Counted from the stretch's first letter, positions 1 to 9,417 are shown. The stretch: DNA of 64,000 nt from Flammeovirgaceae bacterium SG7u.111 (GCA_034044135.1 CP139021.1:2991635-3055634); one strand, 5' to 3'. The notes: generated by a model not told the origin, from the sequence alone. Translations and numbers: made by a program.

Positions 1-2
1 AT

Positions 3-635
3 ATTTACTTAGTAATTGGAATAACGGAAAAACAGGCTGGAAATGGGACGCTGTATTGCTCCATACTCTACCTCTCGCCCAAAACAGGTCTACTTGGAGT
101 TCATAGGAAAATAAAGCCTACGGGTTTAGAAAGGATTGTTTGGGGAGAAGCCTCAGGTGAATCGTTGGTTACTTATAATACTTCTATAGGGAAACTCGGA
201 GGATTAATTTGCTGGGAAAACTACATGCCCCTCGCCCGGATGGCTATGTATCAAAAGGGGGTGGAAATCTACATTGCTCCCACAGCAGATGCAAGGGATA
301 ACTGGACGGCAACCATGAAACATATAGCTTTAGAAGGTCGCTGCTTTGTATTGGGCTGTAACCAGTATTTTACCAAACAGATGTACCCTAAAAGATTTCA
401 GGAGCTAGTTACAGATGAGCCCGAGGAAATATGTAAAGGCGGAAGTGTCATTGTAAATCCAATGGGAGAAGTGCTAGCAGGGGCAGTTTTTGGCAAATCG
501 GAAATTCTGACTGCTGAGCTAGATTTGTCGGAAATCACAAAAGCTAAACTAGATTTTGATCCTATAGGACACTATGCTCGGAATGATATTTTTGAGTTTA
601 GTGTTAATGGTCAACCTGAAATGGGAGGAGAGTAA
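3..635 (+). CDS. Nitrilase/cyanide hydratase-type carbon-nitrogen hydrolase, 5' end outside window
   Basis: The frame is open from the first bases of the window, so the gene starts upstream. The nitrilase triad can be read: Glu in VIGITEK, Lys in HRKIKPTGLER and the nucleophile Cys in GGLICWENYMPLAR. The downstream IYIAPTADARDNW and ALEGRCFVLGCNQYF segments are also typical. Nitrilases of this branch hydrolyse organic nitriles or cyanide to acids, amides and ammonia in the cytoplasm; the substrate here cannot be told. About 210 residues are visible of a usual 300 to 320, so roughly a third is missing. The family call is firm, the substrate is not. Confidence 0.9.
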   Translation: MYLVIGITEKQAGNGTLYCSILYLSPKTGLLGVHRKIKPTGLERIVWGEASGESLVTYNTSIGKLGGLICWENYMPLARMAMYQKGVEIYIAPTADARDNWTATMKHIALEGRCFVLGCNQYFTKQMYPKRFQELVTDEPEEICKGGSVIVNPMGEVLAGAVFGKSEILTAELDLSEITKAKLDFDPIGHYARNDIFEFSVNGQPEMGGE

Positions 636-655
636 GCAAGATCTATCGAAGATGT

Positions 656-702
656 AAGTATTTACGCCGAAAAGTACGTTTTGGCGTATGTAAAAATACT
701 TA
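656..702 (+). terminator. Imperfect hairpin after the nitrilase gene
   Basis: An imperfect inverted repeat (AAGTATTTACGCCGAAAA pairing with GTTTTGGCGTATGTAAAAATACTT, with small bulges) begins about 20 bases after the stop codon. There is no long T run, so it may be a weak terminator or only a 3' stem. Confidence 0.35.
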
Positions 703-1265
703 TCTTTACTAAAAGTTACTTAGGTGTATAGCAAGTGTTAATTCAGGGTTTTCTTGTTTTGTTTTGAAGTGTTTTTGATATAATACCTCTAAATACTTCT
801 TTAAATAAAGTTTTGCCTTGTTTTAATCTGTCTTGTTTACCTTGACAATGGTTTTCTCATTAACTACAAATGATATGCAAGGTTGGTAAATCATACTTCC
901 AAATCTTAATACATCCTAATATATAGCCCTTGTAATATTATTAATGAAATATTGTCTTTATTTTCGTACTGATAATAAACTGAAACTCTTGGAAGGGATT
1001 TGAAAACAGTCGCTTCCTTAAATTGACAAAACCATAATCCAACCAAAGTTTAAGCTTTCAATAAAAGGCAAAACCTAAACTTGAAAGTTTGAATGTCTTA
1101 CTATCTACATGGAGTCGATAATTGATTTTTCAATAAACAACTTAAGAAGGGTAATCCCAACTTAAAGAAGAAAATAACTAACACGGGTGTGGTTGCAAAC
1201 CAGTTGAGAGGTTGCCCGCAAAAGCACTTGTAACATTTGTAAGGTAGAAGATAAATAATTGAATC
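703..1265. other. Long AT-rich leader/intergenic region before the OmpA-like gene
   Basis: About 560 bases with no convincing reading frame and no recognised RNA. It should hold the promoter of the PD40-OmpA gene, but no clear TTTG / TANNTTTG pair stands out. The last 100 bases are less AT-rich than the rest and could be a structured 5' leader. Confidence 0.4.
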
Positions 1266-3308
1266 ATGACAAAAAAAGTTTTACTCTTCCTTTCGGCAGT
1301 ATTTATGAGTATGCTGACCGTTTCTGCCCAAGATATTCAGTGGGCTAATGAAGTACTCGATTTCTCTTCGGAGTTGCATAATGTGGAATTTGCTGCTAAC
1401 CAAGCATTGGGCAAACCAAATGTATATCCAGCAGGAGAAGAAAATCCAAATGCTTGGGTTCCTAGTAGGGACAACAAGAAGGATTTTGTTAAAGTGGGGT
1501 TTGCTAACCCGATGAAAATTAGGCAAGTAGCTGTGGCGGAGTCTTTCAATGCAGGCACCACCTACAAAATCGAGCTTTTTGATGCTTCGGGTCAAAAAAG
1601 AGATACCTATGAGTTTGAAACTATTCTCGCTGGTTTTTCAAGAATGAAAACAGTGCAGTTTAACATGACTGACTACGAGGTAGCTGCTGTAAAAGTATAT
1701 GTTGATAGCAAAGCGGTACCAGGTTTTACGGCTATCGATGCTATTGGTATTACTGCTTCAGAAGAACCATTTGATATGTTGCCAGATGTTCATGAAGATG
1801 TAGAGCAAAACTTGTTGGTAGAAAGGCTTGGTAGGAATATAAATAGCTCTTTTGCTGACTTCAGACCAATTGTTTCTCCTGATAAAAAGAAATTGTATTT
1901 CAGTAGAAAAAACCACCCTCAGAACTACGGAGGTATTAAAGATTTGGAAGATATCTGGTATTCTGATTGGGATGAAAACGAAAAAACATGGGGCATAGCT
2001 AAGAATTTGGGTCAACCACTCAACAACTTGGGCCCTAATTATATAAGCTGCTTCACGCCAGACGGCGAGTCTATGGGTATTGTACTTGGAAATGCTTATA
2101 AAAATAATGAGCAAATGAAGTTTGGTATCTCTATAGCTTGGAAAGAAGGAGATACTTGGGGCGAACCTGAGAAGTTGAATATTGATAAGTTTAACAACTT
2201 CTCTGATAAAGCAAACTTCTTCATGGCCAACAACCGCAAGGTGATGATTATCTCTATGGAGCAATCTGATTCTAAAGGTGAAAGAGACTTATATGTTAGT
2301 TTCTTGGCAGATGACAATGTATGGAGTAAGCCTCAAAGAATGGGTGATATGTTGAATACTATCACAGATGAAAGTGGTCCTTTCTTAGCTGCGGATGACA
2401 AGACATTGTACTTCTCTTCTGCTGGATTTAGCGGATTCGGAAAAAGTGATATTTACGTTACAAAGCGTTTGGACGATACTTGGTTGAACTGGTCTGAGCC
2501 TAAAAACTTGGGCGAAAGAGTGAATTCAAAAGAAGACGACTTGTTCTTCCATATGTTGCCAAAAGGCGAAGAAGCATACTTCACTCGCTCGGTTGAGTAC
2601 AGCGATTATGATATCTTTAGAGTTCCAATGCCGATTTTCTTCAAACCAAGCCCTGTTGCAACTATCAACGGTAAGATTTTCAATAGCGCAACTGGTGAGC
2701 CAATGAGGGCAAAAGTGATTTATGAAACTATTCCTGAGGGTAAAGAAGTTGGTTATACTTACTCTAACGCTGTGACTGGAGAATACACTATTATGTTGCC
2801 AGAGGGCGAAAAATATGCATACCGTGCCGAGGTGGAAGGGATGTTTGTAGGAAGTCAAACTATCGATTTGAGCAACTTGAACAAGAATGTTGAGTATACT
2901 CATGATTTGGCTATGATGCCTAACTTCAAAGAGAATATGAAGTTACCAGTAGAAAAAGTGTTTTATGGTAAAAATGCGATCACTATTCCTGCTGACAAAA
3001 TCAATGACTTGGAGGCGATAATTGAAAAGCTTAGAAACGACCCTGAGTTAAGCCTTACTATCAAAGGTCATACAGATGCTGACGGTAGTAAATTGGAAAA
3101 CATAGAAGTATCTAAGCAAAGAGCTAAAGCAATTGTTGACTATTTGATCCATAAAGGTATAGAAGAATCAAGGTTAGACTGGATGGGAGTTGGAGCGAGT
3201 GAGCCTTTGGCAAGTAACCTCGATGAGCGAGAAGGCAAAGAGTTGAACAGAAGAGTTGAGTTGAAGATGGAGAGAGAGGTTAACACTATGGCAGTTTTGC
3301 ATAAGTAA
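1266..3308 (+). CDS. PD40 beta-propeller / OmpA-family outer-membrane protein
   Basis: A 680-residue protein with a signal peptide (MTKKVLLFLSAVFMSMLTVSAQ, cut near residue 21). The middle part carries PD40/WD40-like strands with the motif SPDKKKLYFSRK and again ADDKTLYFSSAGFSGFGKSD. A carboxypeptidase-regulatory-like segment follows around residue 470. The last ~110 residues are an OmpA/MotB peptidoglycan-binding domain with IKGHTDADGS and a C-terminal RRVELKM. Proteins of this architecture are common in Bacteroidota, anchored at the outer membrane and gripping the cell wall; some belong to gliding or type 9 secretion loci. No such neighbours are seen here. It stands alone, with a terminator 80 bases after the stop. 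Confidence 0.9.
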   Translation: MTKKVLLFLSAVFMSMLTVSAQDIQWANEVLDFSSELHNVEFAANQALGKPNVYPAGEENPNAWVPSRDNKKDFVKVGFANPMKIRQVAVAESFNAGTTYKIELFDASGQKRDTYEFETILAGFSRMKTVQFNMTDYEVAAVKVYVDSKAVPGFTAIDAIGITASEEPFDMLPDVHEDVEQNLLVERLGRNINSSFADFRPIVSPDKKKLYFSRKNHPQNYGGIKDLEDIWYSDWDENEKTWGIAKNLGQPLNNLGPNYISCFTPDGESMGIVLGNAYKNNEQMKFGISIAWKEGDTWGEPEKLNIDKFNNFSDKANFFMANNRKVMIISMEQSDSKGERDLYVSFLADDNVWSKPQRMGDMLNTITDESGPFLAADDKTLYFSSAGFSGFGKSDIYVTKRLDDTWLNWSEPKNLGERVNSKEDDLFFHMLPKGEEAYFTRSVEYSDYDIFRVPMPIFFKPSPVATINGKIFNSATGEPMRAKVIYETIPEGKEVGYTYSNAVTGEYTIMLPEGEKYAYRAEVEGMFVGSQTIDLSNLNKNVEYTHDLAMMPNFKENMKLPVEKVFYGKNAITIPADKINDLEAIIEKLRNDPELSLTIKGHTDADGSKLENIEVSKQRAKAIVDYLIHKGIEESRLDWMGVGASEPLASNLDEREGKELNRRVELKMEREVNTMAVLHK

Positions 3309-3388
3309 AAAAAGAATATTTGGTTTAATTGTTAATATATCACTCATTATTAGAGTTCTGCTCTTTCTGATGTTTTACAAAGTATTGA

Positions 3389-3421
3389 GAGCTTTGCCTA
3401 TTTGGGCAAAGCTTTTTTTTT
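3389..3421 (+). terminator. Rho-independent terminator of the PD40-OmpA gene
   Basis: A perfect 9-bp stem (AGCTTTGCC / GGCAAAGCT) with a 5-base loop is followed by a run of T. It lies 80 bases after the stop codon. Confidence 0.85.
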
Positions 3422-3423
3422 GC

Positions 3424-3470
3424 GAAAGCCCTTCGCATCTAAAGCTGAGTCTTTAGAGCAAAGGGCTTTC
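3424..3470. repeat. Nested hairpin between two convergent genes
   Basis: An outer 10-bp stem (GAAAGCCCTT / AAGGGCTTTC) encloses a perfect 7-bp inner stem (TCTAAAG / CTTTAGA). It lies 22 bases beyond the end of the GH88 gene on the minus strand and may end that transcript, though it lacks a T tail on that strand. Confidence 0.55.
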
Positions 3471-3491
3471 ATTCATTGCCAAAAAATAGCA

Positions 3492-4715
3492 TTACATTGC
3501 CTTTTTCAGTCTATGCAATGCTTCAAGGTAATAATAGTCGGCATAGTTCAAAGGAACATCAATCTCTTTGTCGCCAGGCAGGTTACCAGTTGAGTGCTTC
3601 AATAAAAAGAAATTGTTGGTGCCGGGTTCGGCAGCATATTCTGGAGAAGCCAATGATTTCACTATATCCTTAGCGAAGTCAAAGTAGACTTTGCTACTTG
3701 TGTCCTCAACCAACGTACTTAAGTTGATAAGTGCTGAAGCTATAAGTGCTCCGGCAGAAGCATCACGAGGAGCATTAGGAATGTCTGGCGCATCAAAATC
3801 CCAATAAGGAACTTTGTCTTCTGGCATTCTTGGATGGTTCATTAGGTAAGCCGCTATTTTTTTTGCGTGTTCCAAAAAGCGTTCGTCACCTGTTTCTTCG
3901 TAGCACAAAGTAAAGCCATAAAGACCCCATGCTTGGCCCCTAGCCCAAGCCGAATCGTCGCTGAATCCCTGATGGGTATTTCGGTTCCGAACCGAACCAT
4001 CTTCAGGATAATAGTCAATTACATGGTAGCAGCTCATATCCTCTCGGTAATGATTTGCCATAGTAGTAAGAGCATGAGTTGTTGCTATGTGGCTAAATGT
4101 TGTGTCCCCAGTCTCCTTTGCCGCCCAGTAGAGAAGTTCTAGGTTCATCATATTATCCACAATTACAGGGTATTCCCAGCCCTCTCTGGCTCCCCAGTCC
4201 CAAGATTTTATGCAGCCAACCGTGGGGTCAAACCTTGTGCTGAGTGTTTTTGCAGTTTGTATCATAACAGGCTTATAGTCCTCCTTGCCTGCAACTCTAA
4301 GACCTTCACCATAACTGCAATAAACCATGAATCCAGTATCATGGGTTCTGTCATTGTGTTGGTTTTCTTCTAGAGCCTCGGTTCTTTTTTCAGCTTCGGC
4401 TTTAAGTGCCTCGTTGTTCGATTGCTCGTACGATAGCCAAAGTGTGCCTGGGAAAAAACCACTTGTCCAGTCGTTCCATTTCACCAACTGTACTTTTCCG
4501 TCTTTCTCATTGGTTCGGGGGAAAAGAGTTGGGTCTGGATAATTTTTCACCGCAAGCAAAAGTTGTTCTTCTGCCTGTGCAAAAGCGCCATCAATGCTGA
4601 ACTGCCAAGTTTCAGCCGGTGGTGCTACTTCCTGAGCCTCCTCTTTTTTTTGTTCACAACTTAATGCGCCAAAAATGAAGAGCAAAATGATTGATTTTCT
4701 AAATAACATTTTCAT
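3492..4715 (-). CDS. Glycoside hydrolase family 88 lipoprotein (unsaturated glucuronyl hydrolase type)
   Basis: 407 residues with a lipoprotein signal (LLFIFGALSC, Cys about residue 20) followed by an alpha/alpha-barrel. GH88 signatures seen are WNDWTSGFFPGTLWLSYE, THDTGFMVYCSYGEG (catalytic Asp) and DDSAWARGQAWGLYGF. These enzymes remove the unsaturated uronic acid left at the non-reducing end after polysaccharide lyases have cut polymers such as glycosaminoglycans, ulvan or gellan. It would act in the periplasm or on the membrane surface. The gene is alone, without a lyase or SusCD pair nearby, so it is not part of a complete polysaccharide locus here. Two Met codons are adjacent; either could start it. 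Confidence 0.9.
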   Translation of the reverse strand: MKMLFRKSIILLFIFGALSCEQKKEEAQEVAPPAETWQFSIDGAFAQAEEQLLLAVKNYPDPTLFPRTNEKDGKVQLVKWNDWTSGFFPGTLWLSYEQSNNEALKAEAEKRTEALEENQHNDRTHDTGFMVYCSYGEGLRVAGKEDYKPVMIQTAKTLSTRFDPTVGCIKSWDWGAREGWEYPVIVDNMMNLELLYWAAKETGDTTFSHIATTHALTTMANHYREDMSCYHVIDYYPEDGSVRNRNTHQGFSDDSAWARGQAWGLYGFTLCYEETGDERFLEHAKKIAAYLMNHPRMPEDKVPYWDFDAPDIPNAPRDASAGALIASALINLSTLVEDTSSKVYFDFAKDIVKSLASPEYAAEPGTNNFFLLKHSTGNLPGDKEIDVPLNYADYYYLEALHRLKKAM

Positions 4716-4901
4716 AAAATTTAGGTGGTATGTTTAATTACCCTCAAATCTTGCGAAAAAAGTCCAAAATCACCCTAAATAAAGGCGTCGAAATCTGTAT
4801 GAATTGGGGGGATTAGAAGAAAAATCAATGTTTTAATAAATTTTTGAAATCATTTTCCCCTTTTAGAAGTTTGTATTTGAATGAAATTTAAACCCTATAA
4901 A

Positions 4902-5693
4902 ATGAATAGAATCAATCTTACATTAATTATTTCAGCCCTCTTTTTTGCTGTTTCTTGTGGAAATGAGCAGAAGCCTGCCACCGAAAAAACAGAAGAAAAA
5001 GTCTTGTCCGAAGCAGAGGCTTTGGTCAATAAGTCTATTGAGGCTCATGGTATGGAAGGGCTGGTCAAATCAACGGTAAACTTCGATTTCAGAGGGAGAA
5101 ATTATATAGCTGAGCGTAACGAAGGCTTTTATGTCTATTCTCGGATTTTTGAAGATTCGTTGGGGAGAAGGGTAGAAGATGTGCTAAGCAATAAAGGGTT
5201 TGAGCGTACGGTAGGCGGGGAAAAGGTAGAAGTGCCAGAAGAGAAAGCTGCAGCATATAGCAATTCTATAAATTCAGTCATCTATTTTGCCCTTTTGCCC
5301 TACTTTTTGAACGATGCGGCAGCTATGAAGGAAAAGATTGGCGAAGGCACAATCAAAGGAGAGGCTTACCACAAAATAAAAGTAACTTTCCAGCAAGATG
5401 GTGGGGGAAAAGACTTTGATGACCAGTATGTTTATTGGATTCACAAAGAAAAAAATACCGTGGATTACCTAGCTTATAACTATCAAGTAAATGGGGGAGG
5501 AGCAAGGTTCAGAGAAGCGTATAACATACGATCAGTTAATGGTGTGCGCTTCGCAGATTACATCAATTACAAGCCCAAAAGTGGTTCTATGGAGGTTCAG
5601 AAATTCGATTCACTTTTTGAAAGTGGTGAACTGGAAGAACTATCAAGGATAGATAGCGAAAATGTAAAAGTGGAATTTACGAACGCAACCTAG
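4902..5693 (+). CDS. Lipoprotein, DUF6503-like
   Basis: 263 residues starting MNRINLTLIISALFFAVSC, a clear lipoprotein signal with the Cys about residue 19. An in-frame ATG 21 bases upstream would add seven residues ahead of the signal and is less likely. The body (VNKSIEAHGMEGLVKSTVNF, FDFRGRNYIAERN, later VDYLAYNYQVNGGGARFREA) resembles the DUF6503 lipoproteins of Bacteroidota, which look like LolA/outer-membrane-lipid-binding folds. No activity is known. It is divergent from the GH88 gene and its 3' end overlaps the acetyltransferase gene by 17 bases tail to tail. Confidence 0.8.
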   Translation: MNRINLTLIISALFFAVSCGNEQKPATEKTEEKVLSEAEALVNKSIEAHGMEGLVKSTVNFDFRGRNYIAERNEGFYVYSRIFEDSLGRRVEDVLSNKGFERTVGGEKVEVPEEKAAAYSNSINSVIYFALLPYFLNDAAAMKEKIGEGTIKGEAYHKIKVTFQQDGGGKDFDDQYVYWIHKEKNTVDYLAYNYQVNGGGARFREAYNIRSVNGVRFADYINYKPKSGSMEVQKFDSLFESGELEELSRIDSENVKVEFTNAT

Positions 5694-6198
5694 CGTACAT
5701 TTTTACATTTAAGTAAATACCATCTTTTATTACATAGTCTTTGAGCATGCCCTCGTAGGTGAAGCCAGCTTTTTCGAGCACTTTGCCTGATGCGGGGTTA
5801 TGCTCATAAACTGTTGCTTGAAGCCTGTGAAGTAGTTTTCTTTCTTCAAACAATTGTTCGCAGAGCACACAAATAGCATCGGTCATAATGCCCTGCCCCC
5901 TATAGTTTTTACCTAGCCAATACCCAATTTCATTGCGGTGGCTATTATAAGGATCTGGTTGCTCCACGCCTATCACACCAATAAGCTCCTTAGAGCTCTT
6001 AAAGCGAATAGCCCAGTGCCGTTGGATCAGCATTTTTTCTTGAGTATCTTTTATATAGCTAAGAAAATCTTCTGCATTTTCTTCTGTGTAGGGGTAGGGG
6101 ATTCTTAAGGTATTATTGTATATTTCCTTGTCGCTCAGAAGCTGCACAAGTGTAGCCTTGTCTGAAGGAAGAATTTCAGTGAGCTTTATTTTCTTCAT
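5677..6198 (-). CDS. GNAT family N-acetyltransferase (RimJ/RimL type)
   Basis: 173 residues beginning MKKIKLTEILPSDKATLVQLL; a longer start upstream would run toward the divergent gene and lacks homology-like sequence. The core shows GVIGVEQPDPYNSHRNEIGYWL, the acetyl-CoA-binding NYRGQGIMTDAICVL and ASGKVLEKAGF, as in acetyltransferases that modify ribosomal-protein N-termini, amino sugars or small amines. The substrate cannot be inferred. The start is divergent from a small membrane protein 37 bases away, so the two probably share a promoter region. Confidence 0.88.
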   Translation of the reverse strand: MKKIKLTEILPSDKATLVQLLSDKEIYNNTLRIPYPYTEENAEDFLSYIKDTQEKMLIQRHWAIRFKSSKELIGVIGVEQPDPYNSHRNEIGYWLGKNYRGQGIMTDAICVLCEQLFEERKLLHRLQATVYEHNPASGKVLEKAGFTYEGMLKDYVIKDGIYLNVKMYARLRS

Positions 6199-6235
6199 CA
6201 ATTTTTTATTAAGAAAACCAACTAATAGCATACCA

Positions 6236-6697
6236 ATGAAAACAGAAGAAGTTCGACAGTATTTATCAAAACTACGAATTATTTATGTCGCATTGGCTAT
6301 AGGGCAGCTTATATTTATGGCATTGTCCGCTTTTATGGTCAATAATTCAGGACCGTTGGTGCCAGACCTTGAACCGATCAACTATGTGGCCCTTGCTTTT
6401 GCTGTAGGGGTTTTGCTTGTGCATAAGGGTCTGATGGATAAGTTCAATAAAAAAGCAAGAGAAAAAAAAGTGCTTTTGGAAAAACTGGAAGCGTACCAAT
6501 CAACCTTTATAATTGGCTGTGCCCTGATAGAAGGCAGTAACTTTCTGAATACCATTGCCTATTTGCTGACAGGGCATTGGCTTGGGTTGGTTTTATTTGC
6601 CGGGCTGATGTTGTTTTTCATGCGTCTAAAACCTACTCCAGTTCGAATAGCTGAAGACCTTGAGCTTTCACGAGAAGAGGCGTCTTATTTGGCATGA
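6236..6697 (+). CDS. Small integral membrane protein of unknown function
   Basis: 153 residues starting MKTEEVRQYLSKLRIIYVAL. Four hydrophobic segments are visible (about residues 13-33, 47-65, 89-110 and 114-131), with a basic loop KFNKKAREKKVLLEKLE between the second and third. No family is recognised with confidence. It lies divergent from the acetyltransferase. The frame is also open upstream, but that part is the antisense of the neighbouring gene. Confidence 0.75.
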   Translation: MKTEEVRQYLSKLRIIYVALAIGQLIFMALSAFMVNNSGPLVPDLEPINYVALAFAVGVLLVHKGLMDKFNKKAREKKVLLEKLEAYQSTFIIGCALIEGSNFLNTIAYLLTGHWLGLVLFAGLMLFFMRLKPTPVRIAEDLELSREEASYLA

Positions 6698-6857
6698 TAT
6701 TCTTCTGACGTTGCCTTAATAGCCCTAAGGAGCTTTGCTATTTAAAATTTGTTTGAGCGGTTTGTCTAACAAGAATAATACAGCTATTTTGCCATGAAAA
6801 TCTTGGTGGAATAGCTGTTTCTTGCGCCAAGAAATTGGAAGATAAAACCTGAAATCA

Positions 6858-7331
6858 GTGCCAACCGAAATCGAAAGAAAATTTGTCATCGAAACCATAC
6901 CCTCAGAGCTAAAAGCAGAGAAGGGAATTGAAATAAGACAATCGTACATCGCTATAGAGCCTATGGGCAAGGAAGTGCGATTAAGACAAAGCGGAGAAAA
7001 ATACTTTTTGACTGTAAAAAGCAGTGGGGCTTTGGTCAGGTCCGAATATGAAATAAGCTTGAGCCAAGTGCAATATGAATCACTTTTGCCCTCAGCTTGC
7101 TCTGGTGTTATATGTAAAACGAGGTATTGGGCGTTGGGAAACGGCAAAGAGATATCGGTTGATATTTTCCATGAGCAACTAGCGGGTTTGGTAATAGCCG
7201 AAGTAGAGTTTTCTTCTATTGAGGATAGTGTTGAGTTCGAGCCTCCAAGTTGGTTTGGAAGAGAAGTGACCGATGACCCATCCTACAAAAACAAGTACTT
7301 GGCTCAGGATGGGATTCCTACGCTGGATTAA
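6858..7331 (+). CDS. CYTH domain protein
   Basis: 157 residues starting at GTG with the hallmark EIERKFVI at residues 4-11, then charged strands (EVRLRQSG, KYFLTVKSSG, RSEYEISL) and a late EVEFSS, which together line the tunnel of CYTH/triphosphate tunnel metalloenzymes. Bacterial members hydrolyse inorganic triphosphate or related compounds with Mg or Mn; cellular roles are mostly unclear. The GTG start is set by the conserved ExExK motif directly after it. It is followed after about 90 bases by a methyltransferase gene in the same direction. Confidence 0.85.
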   Translation: MPTEIERKFVIETIPSELKAEKGIEIRQSYIAIEPMGKEVRLRQSGEKYFLTVKSSGALVRSEYEISLSQVQYESLLPSACSGVICKTRYWALGNGKEISVDIFHEQLAGLVIAEVEFSSIEDSVEFEPPSWFGREVTDDPSYKNKYLAQDGIPTLD

Positions 7332-7417
7332 TGCTTCCTATTAAACAAATAAAACAATTTGGGCAGCAAAGTGTCAATAACCATGAGTGTTGTTGACATT
7401 TTTTTGTGTAAAAGTTT

Positions 7418-8113
7418 ATGAATATGAAAAGCCCAATAGACCCCAATCGAGATCAGTTATATGCTTTTTCAAAAGGAGAAAAGTTTGAAGGAGAAGAAAT
7501 GAATACTGTCTTCCTCAAAATTTTTGAAGAACGGGGCTGGGATTTGGAGGAGGATGCCGAATCCGTTTCGGGCATCGGCTCTAATAGCGAACAAACTGCC
7601 GAGATTGTGAGAAGGTTTCCTAGGTTGTTAGATACATACGGGGTGGAAACATTATTGGACCTGCCCTGCGGGGATTTCAACTGGATGCAAAAGCTCGATT
7701 GGTCGGGCAGGAATTACATTGGCGGAGATATAGTCCCACAGATCATTTCTAAAAACAGAACAAAGTTCGACCATCCAAACATAAGGTTTGTAGAGTTGGA
7801 TTTGACATCATCTGTGCTTCCCAAAGCAGATGTTATCCTTTGCCGAGATTGTTTGGTCCATTTGTCATTTGCCGATATCCATAAAGCCCTTGCGAATATC
7901 AAGAGATCTGAGCTGACCTACCTGCTTATCACCACTTTCCCTGAGCAACCATTCAATAAGGATATTGTTACTGGAGGTTGGCGACCCCTGAACTTCGAGC
8001 TTGCTCCCTTTCACTTCCCAAAGCCTCTTGCCCTTATCAATGAGAAATGCACCGAACTAGGCGATACATTTAGGGATAAAAGCCTAGGGCTATGGAAGGT
8101 GGCAGATTTATAA
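7418..8113 (+). CDS. Class I SAM-dependent methyltransferase
   Basis: 231 residues. Motif I is ETLLDLPCGDFNWMQKL (AdoMet-binding loop), followed by GGDIVPQII and the motif IV-like DVILCRDCLVHLSF. This is a Rossmann methyltransferase of the kind often annotated for glycan or small-molecule methylation. The substrate is unknown. The stop lies four bases from the convergent rsgA stop. Confidence 0.85.
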   Translation: MNMKSPIDPNRDQLYAFSKGEKFEGEEMNTVFLKIFEERGWDLEEDAESVSGIGSNSEQTAEIVRRFPRLLDTYGVETLLDLPCGDFNWMQKLDWSGRNYIGGDIVPQIISKNRTKFDHPNIRFVELDLTSSVLPKADVILCRDCLVHLSFADIHKALANIKRSELTYLLITTFPEQPFNKDIVTGGWRPLNFELAPFHFPKPLALINEKCTELGDTFRDKSLGLWKVADL

Positions 8114-8117
8114 AAGT

Positions 8118-9185
8118 TCAATACTTATTCTTTTTCCGTTCCTTCGAAACAGCCCTATACATTTTCCCAAAAGATTTGTCCCGCTTTCGCTTTTCGGCAA
8201 CCGTGGCTTGGAAATGGAATTGCTCCCGCTGCATTTTCATATAATTTTCAAAAACAGAGGTATCAAGTTCGTTGTTTTCCAATGCTTCCAACACGGCGCA
8301 GCCTTCTTCCTGCTGATGTGTGCAATCCGAATATTTACAGTCTTGGGCAAGTTCTTCTATTTGTTCAAAAGTCTGGCTGATGCCCTCTGCATTGTCCGTC
8401 ATACCCAATTCTCGCATGCCTGGCGTATCGATCACGATTCCCCCATTGCCCAACACCACTAATTCGCGATGGCTAGTCGTGTGCCTTCCCTTGCTATTGC
8501 TGTCGCTTATGTCTCTGGTTTTCAAAATATCAGCTTCGCTCAGCTTATTCACCAACGTAGATTTCCCCACTCCCGAAGAGCCAATGAGGCAATAGGTTTT
8601 GCCTGTTTCAATTTTTGCTTTTAGCGAATCCAAGCCTTCTTCGGTCTCGTTGCTGTTCAGTAAAATCGGCACATTTGGAATACGTTCTTCAATGCTTTCC
8701 ACCATCTCGTCCAGCTCAGTTTTTTCCACCAAATCAATTTTATTTACCAAAATGATAGGAGTGATGCCTGCGCCAAGGCAAATGGTCAAGTATCTTTCCA
8801 GTCGGTTGAGGTTGAAGTCTCGGTCGGCAGCCTGTACGATGAAAGCCGTGTCTATGTTTGCTGCGATGATCTGCTTTTCTCCATGTTTGCCCACAGCCTG
8901 CCTTTCTAGCAAGGTTTTCCGGGGTAATATCTGATGGATAATTCCCATGCCCCCATCGAAGGGAAGAAATACTACCCAATCGCCAACGGCGGGGAAATCT
9001 GAACGCTCTGCGGCAGTGAAGCGCAAGTGGCCGCTAATCTCTCCATCGTATTCATCAGAGCCAGTGTGCAAGGTGTAGCGTTCTTTGTGTTCTTTGGTAA
9101 CCCTAGCGACTTCGTATGTTTCAAGTCCAGCTTCGCTTCTTGCTTCGGCAAAAAAATCATCAAAGCCTAAATCTTCTAGTTCCAT
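8118..9185 (-). CDS. rsgA: Small ribosomal subunit biogenesis GTPase RsgA
   Basis: 355 residues in the circularly permuted GTPase order G4-G5-G1-G3: VNKIDLVE near residue 157, then GSSGVGKST and DTPGMRELG. An N-terminal OB-fold region precedes it, and a C-terminal zinc-binding knuckle CKYSDCTHQQEEGCAV follows (Cys, Cys, His, Cys). RsgA checks the decoding centre of the maturing 30S subunit and releases RbfA on GTP hydrolysis. The C-terminal tail is rich in Lys and Arg, fitting rRNA contact. All key motifs are intact. Confidence 0.97.
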   Translation of the reverse strand: MELEDLGFDDFFAEARSEAGLETYEVARVTKEHKERYTLHTGSDEYDGEISGHLRFTAAERSDFPAVGDWVVFLPFDGGMGIIHQILPRKTLLERQAVGKHGEKQIIAANIDTAFIVQAADRDFNLNRLERYLTICLGAGITPIILVNKIDLVEKTELDEMVESIEERIPNVPILLNSNETEEGLDSLKAKIETGKTYCLIGSSGVGKSTLVNKLSEADILKTRDISDSNSKGRHTTSHRELVVLGNGGIVIDTPGMRELGMTDNAEGISQTFEQIEELAQDCKYSDCTHQQEEGCAVLEALENNELDTSVFENYMKMQREQFHFQATVAEKRKRDKSFGKMYRAVSKERKKNKY

Positions 9186-9252
9186 GATCTTCTATTCTTG
9201 ATTCTGATGACAAGGTACGAAAATTTGGGCAGATTTTATCCAACAGGTTTAC

Positions 9253-9417
9253 TACACTGTAAACTAAATAACCGAGTGTTTTAAATGATGCTTATTATTT
9301 TTTTTAGACCCTACTGACGGTTACTAGATGCTAGTTACGGGTTACTGGTTTCAACAAGGTAATGAGTTGATTAACTGTCTTTTTCTTAAAAAGTGAAAGA
9401 CTTTTTTAAGAAAAAAC
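9253..9417 (+). repeat. 165-bp intergenic repeat R1, copy 1
   Basis: It aligns almost base for base with 35487-35654 in the same orientation. Both begin TACACTGTAAACTAAATAAC, pass through a CTAG-rich stretch (GGTTACTAGATGCTAG), continue TAATGAGTTGATTAACTGTC and end in a long A/T palindrome (TTTTTCTTAAAAA / TTTTTTAAGAAAAA). It contains no reading frame. Just beyond it is a small hairpin CGTAGC-CTAA-GCTACG. The nature of the element is unknown. Confidence 0.85.

Noticed and set aside
636-1265. Structured RNA (riboswitch or leader) before the PD40-OmpA gene
   Set aside because: No recognised conserved core or strong stem was found in the less AT-rich last 100 bases.
3402-3673. Two short plus-strand frames at the 3' end of the GH88 gene
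   Set aside because: They are antisense to the GH88 C-terminus and include terminator sequence.
6116-6235. Longer start for the membrane protein ending at 6697
   Set aside because: The extra codons are antisense to the divergent acetyltransferase gene; ATG at 6236 fits better.
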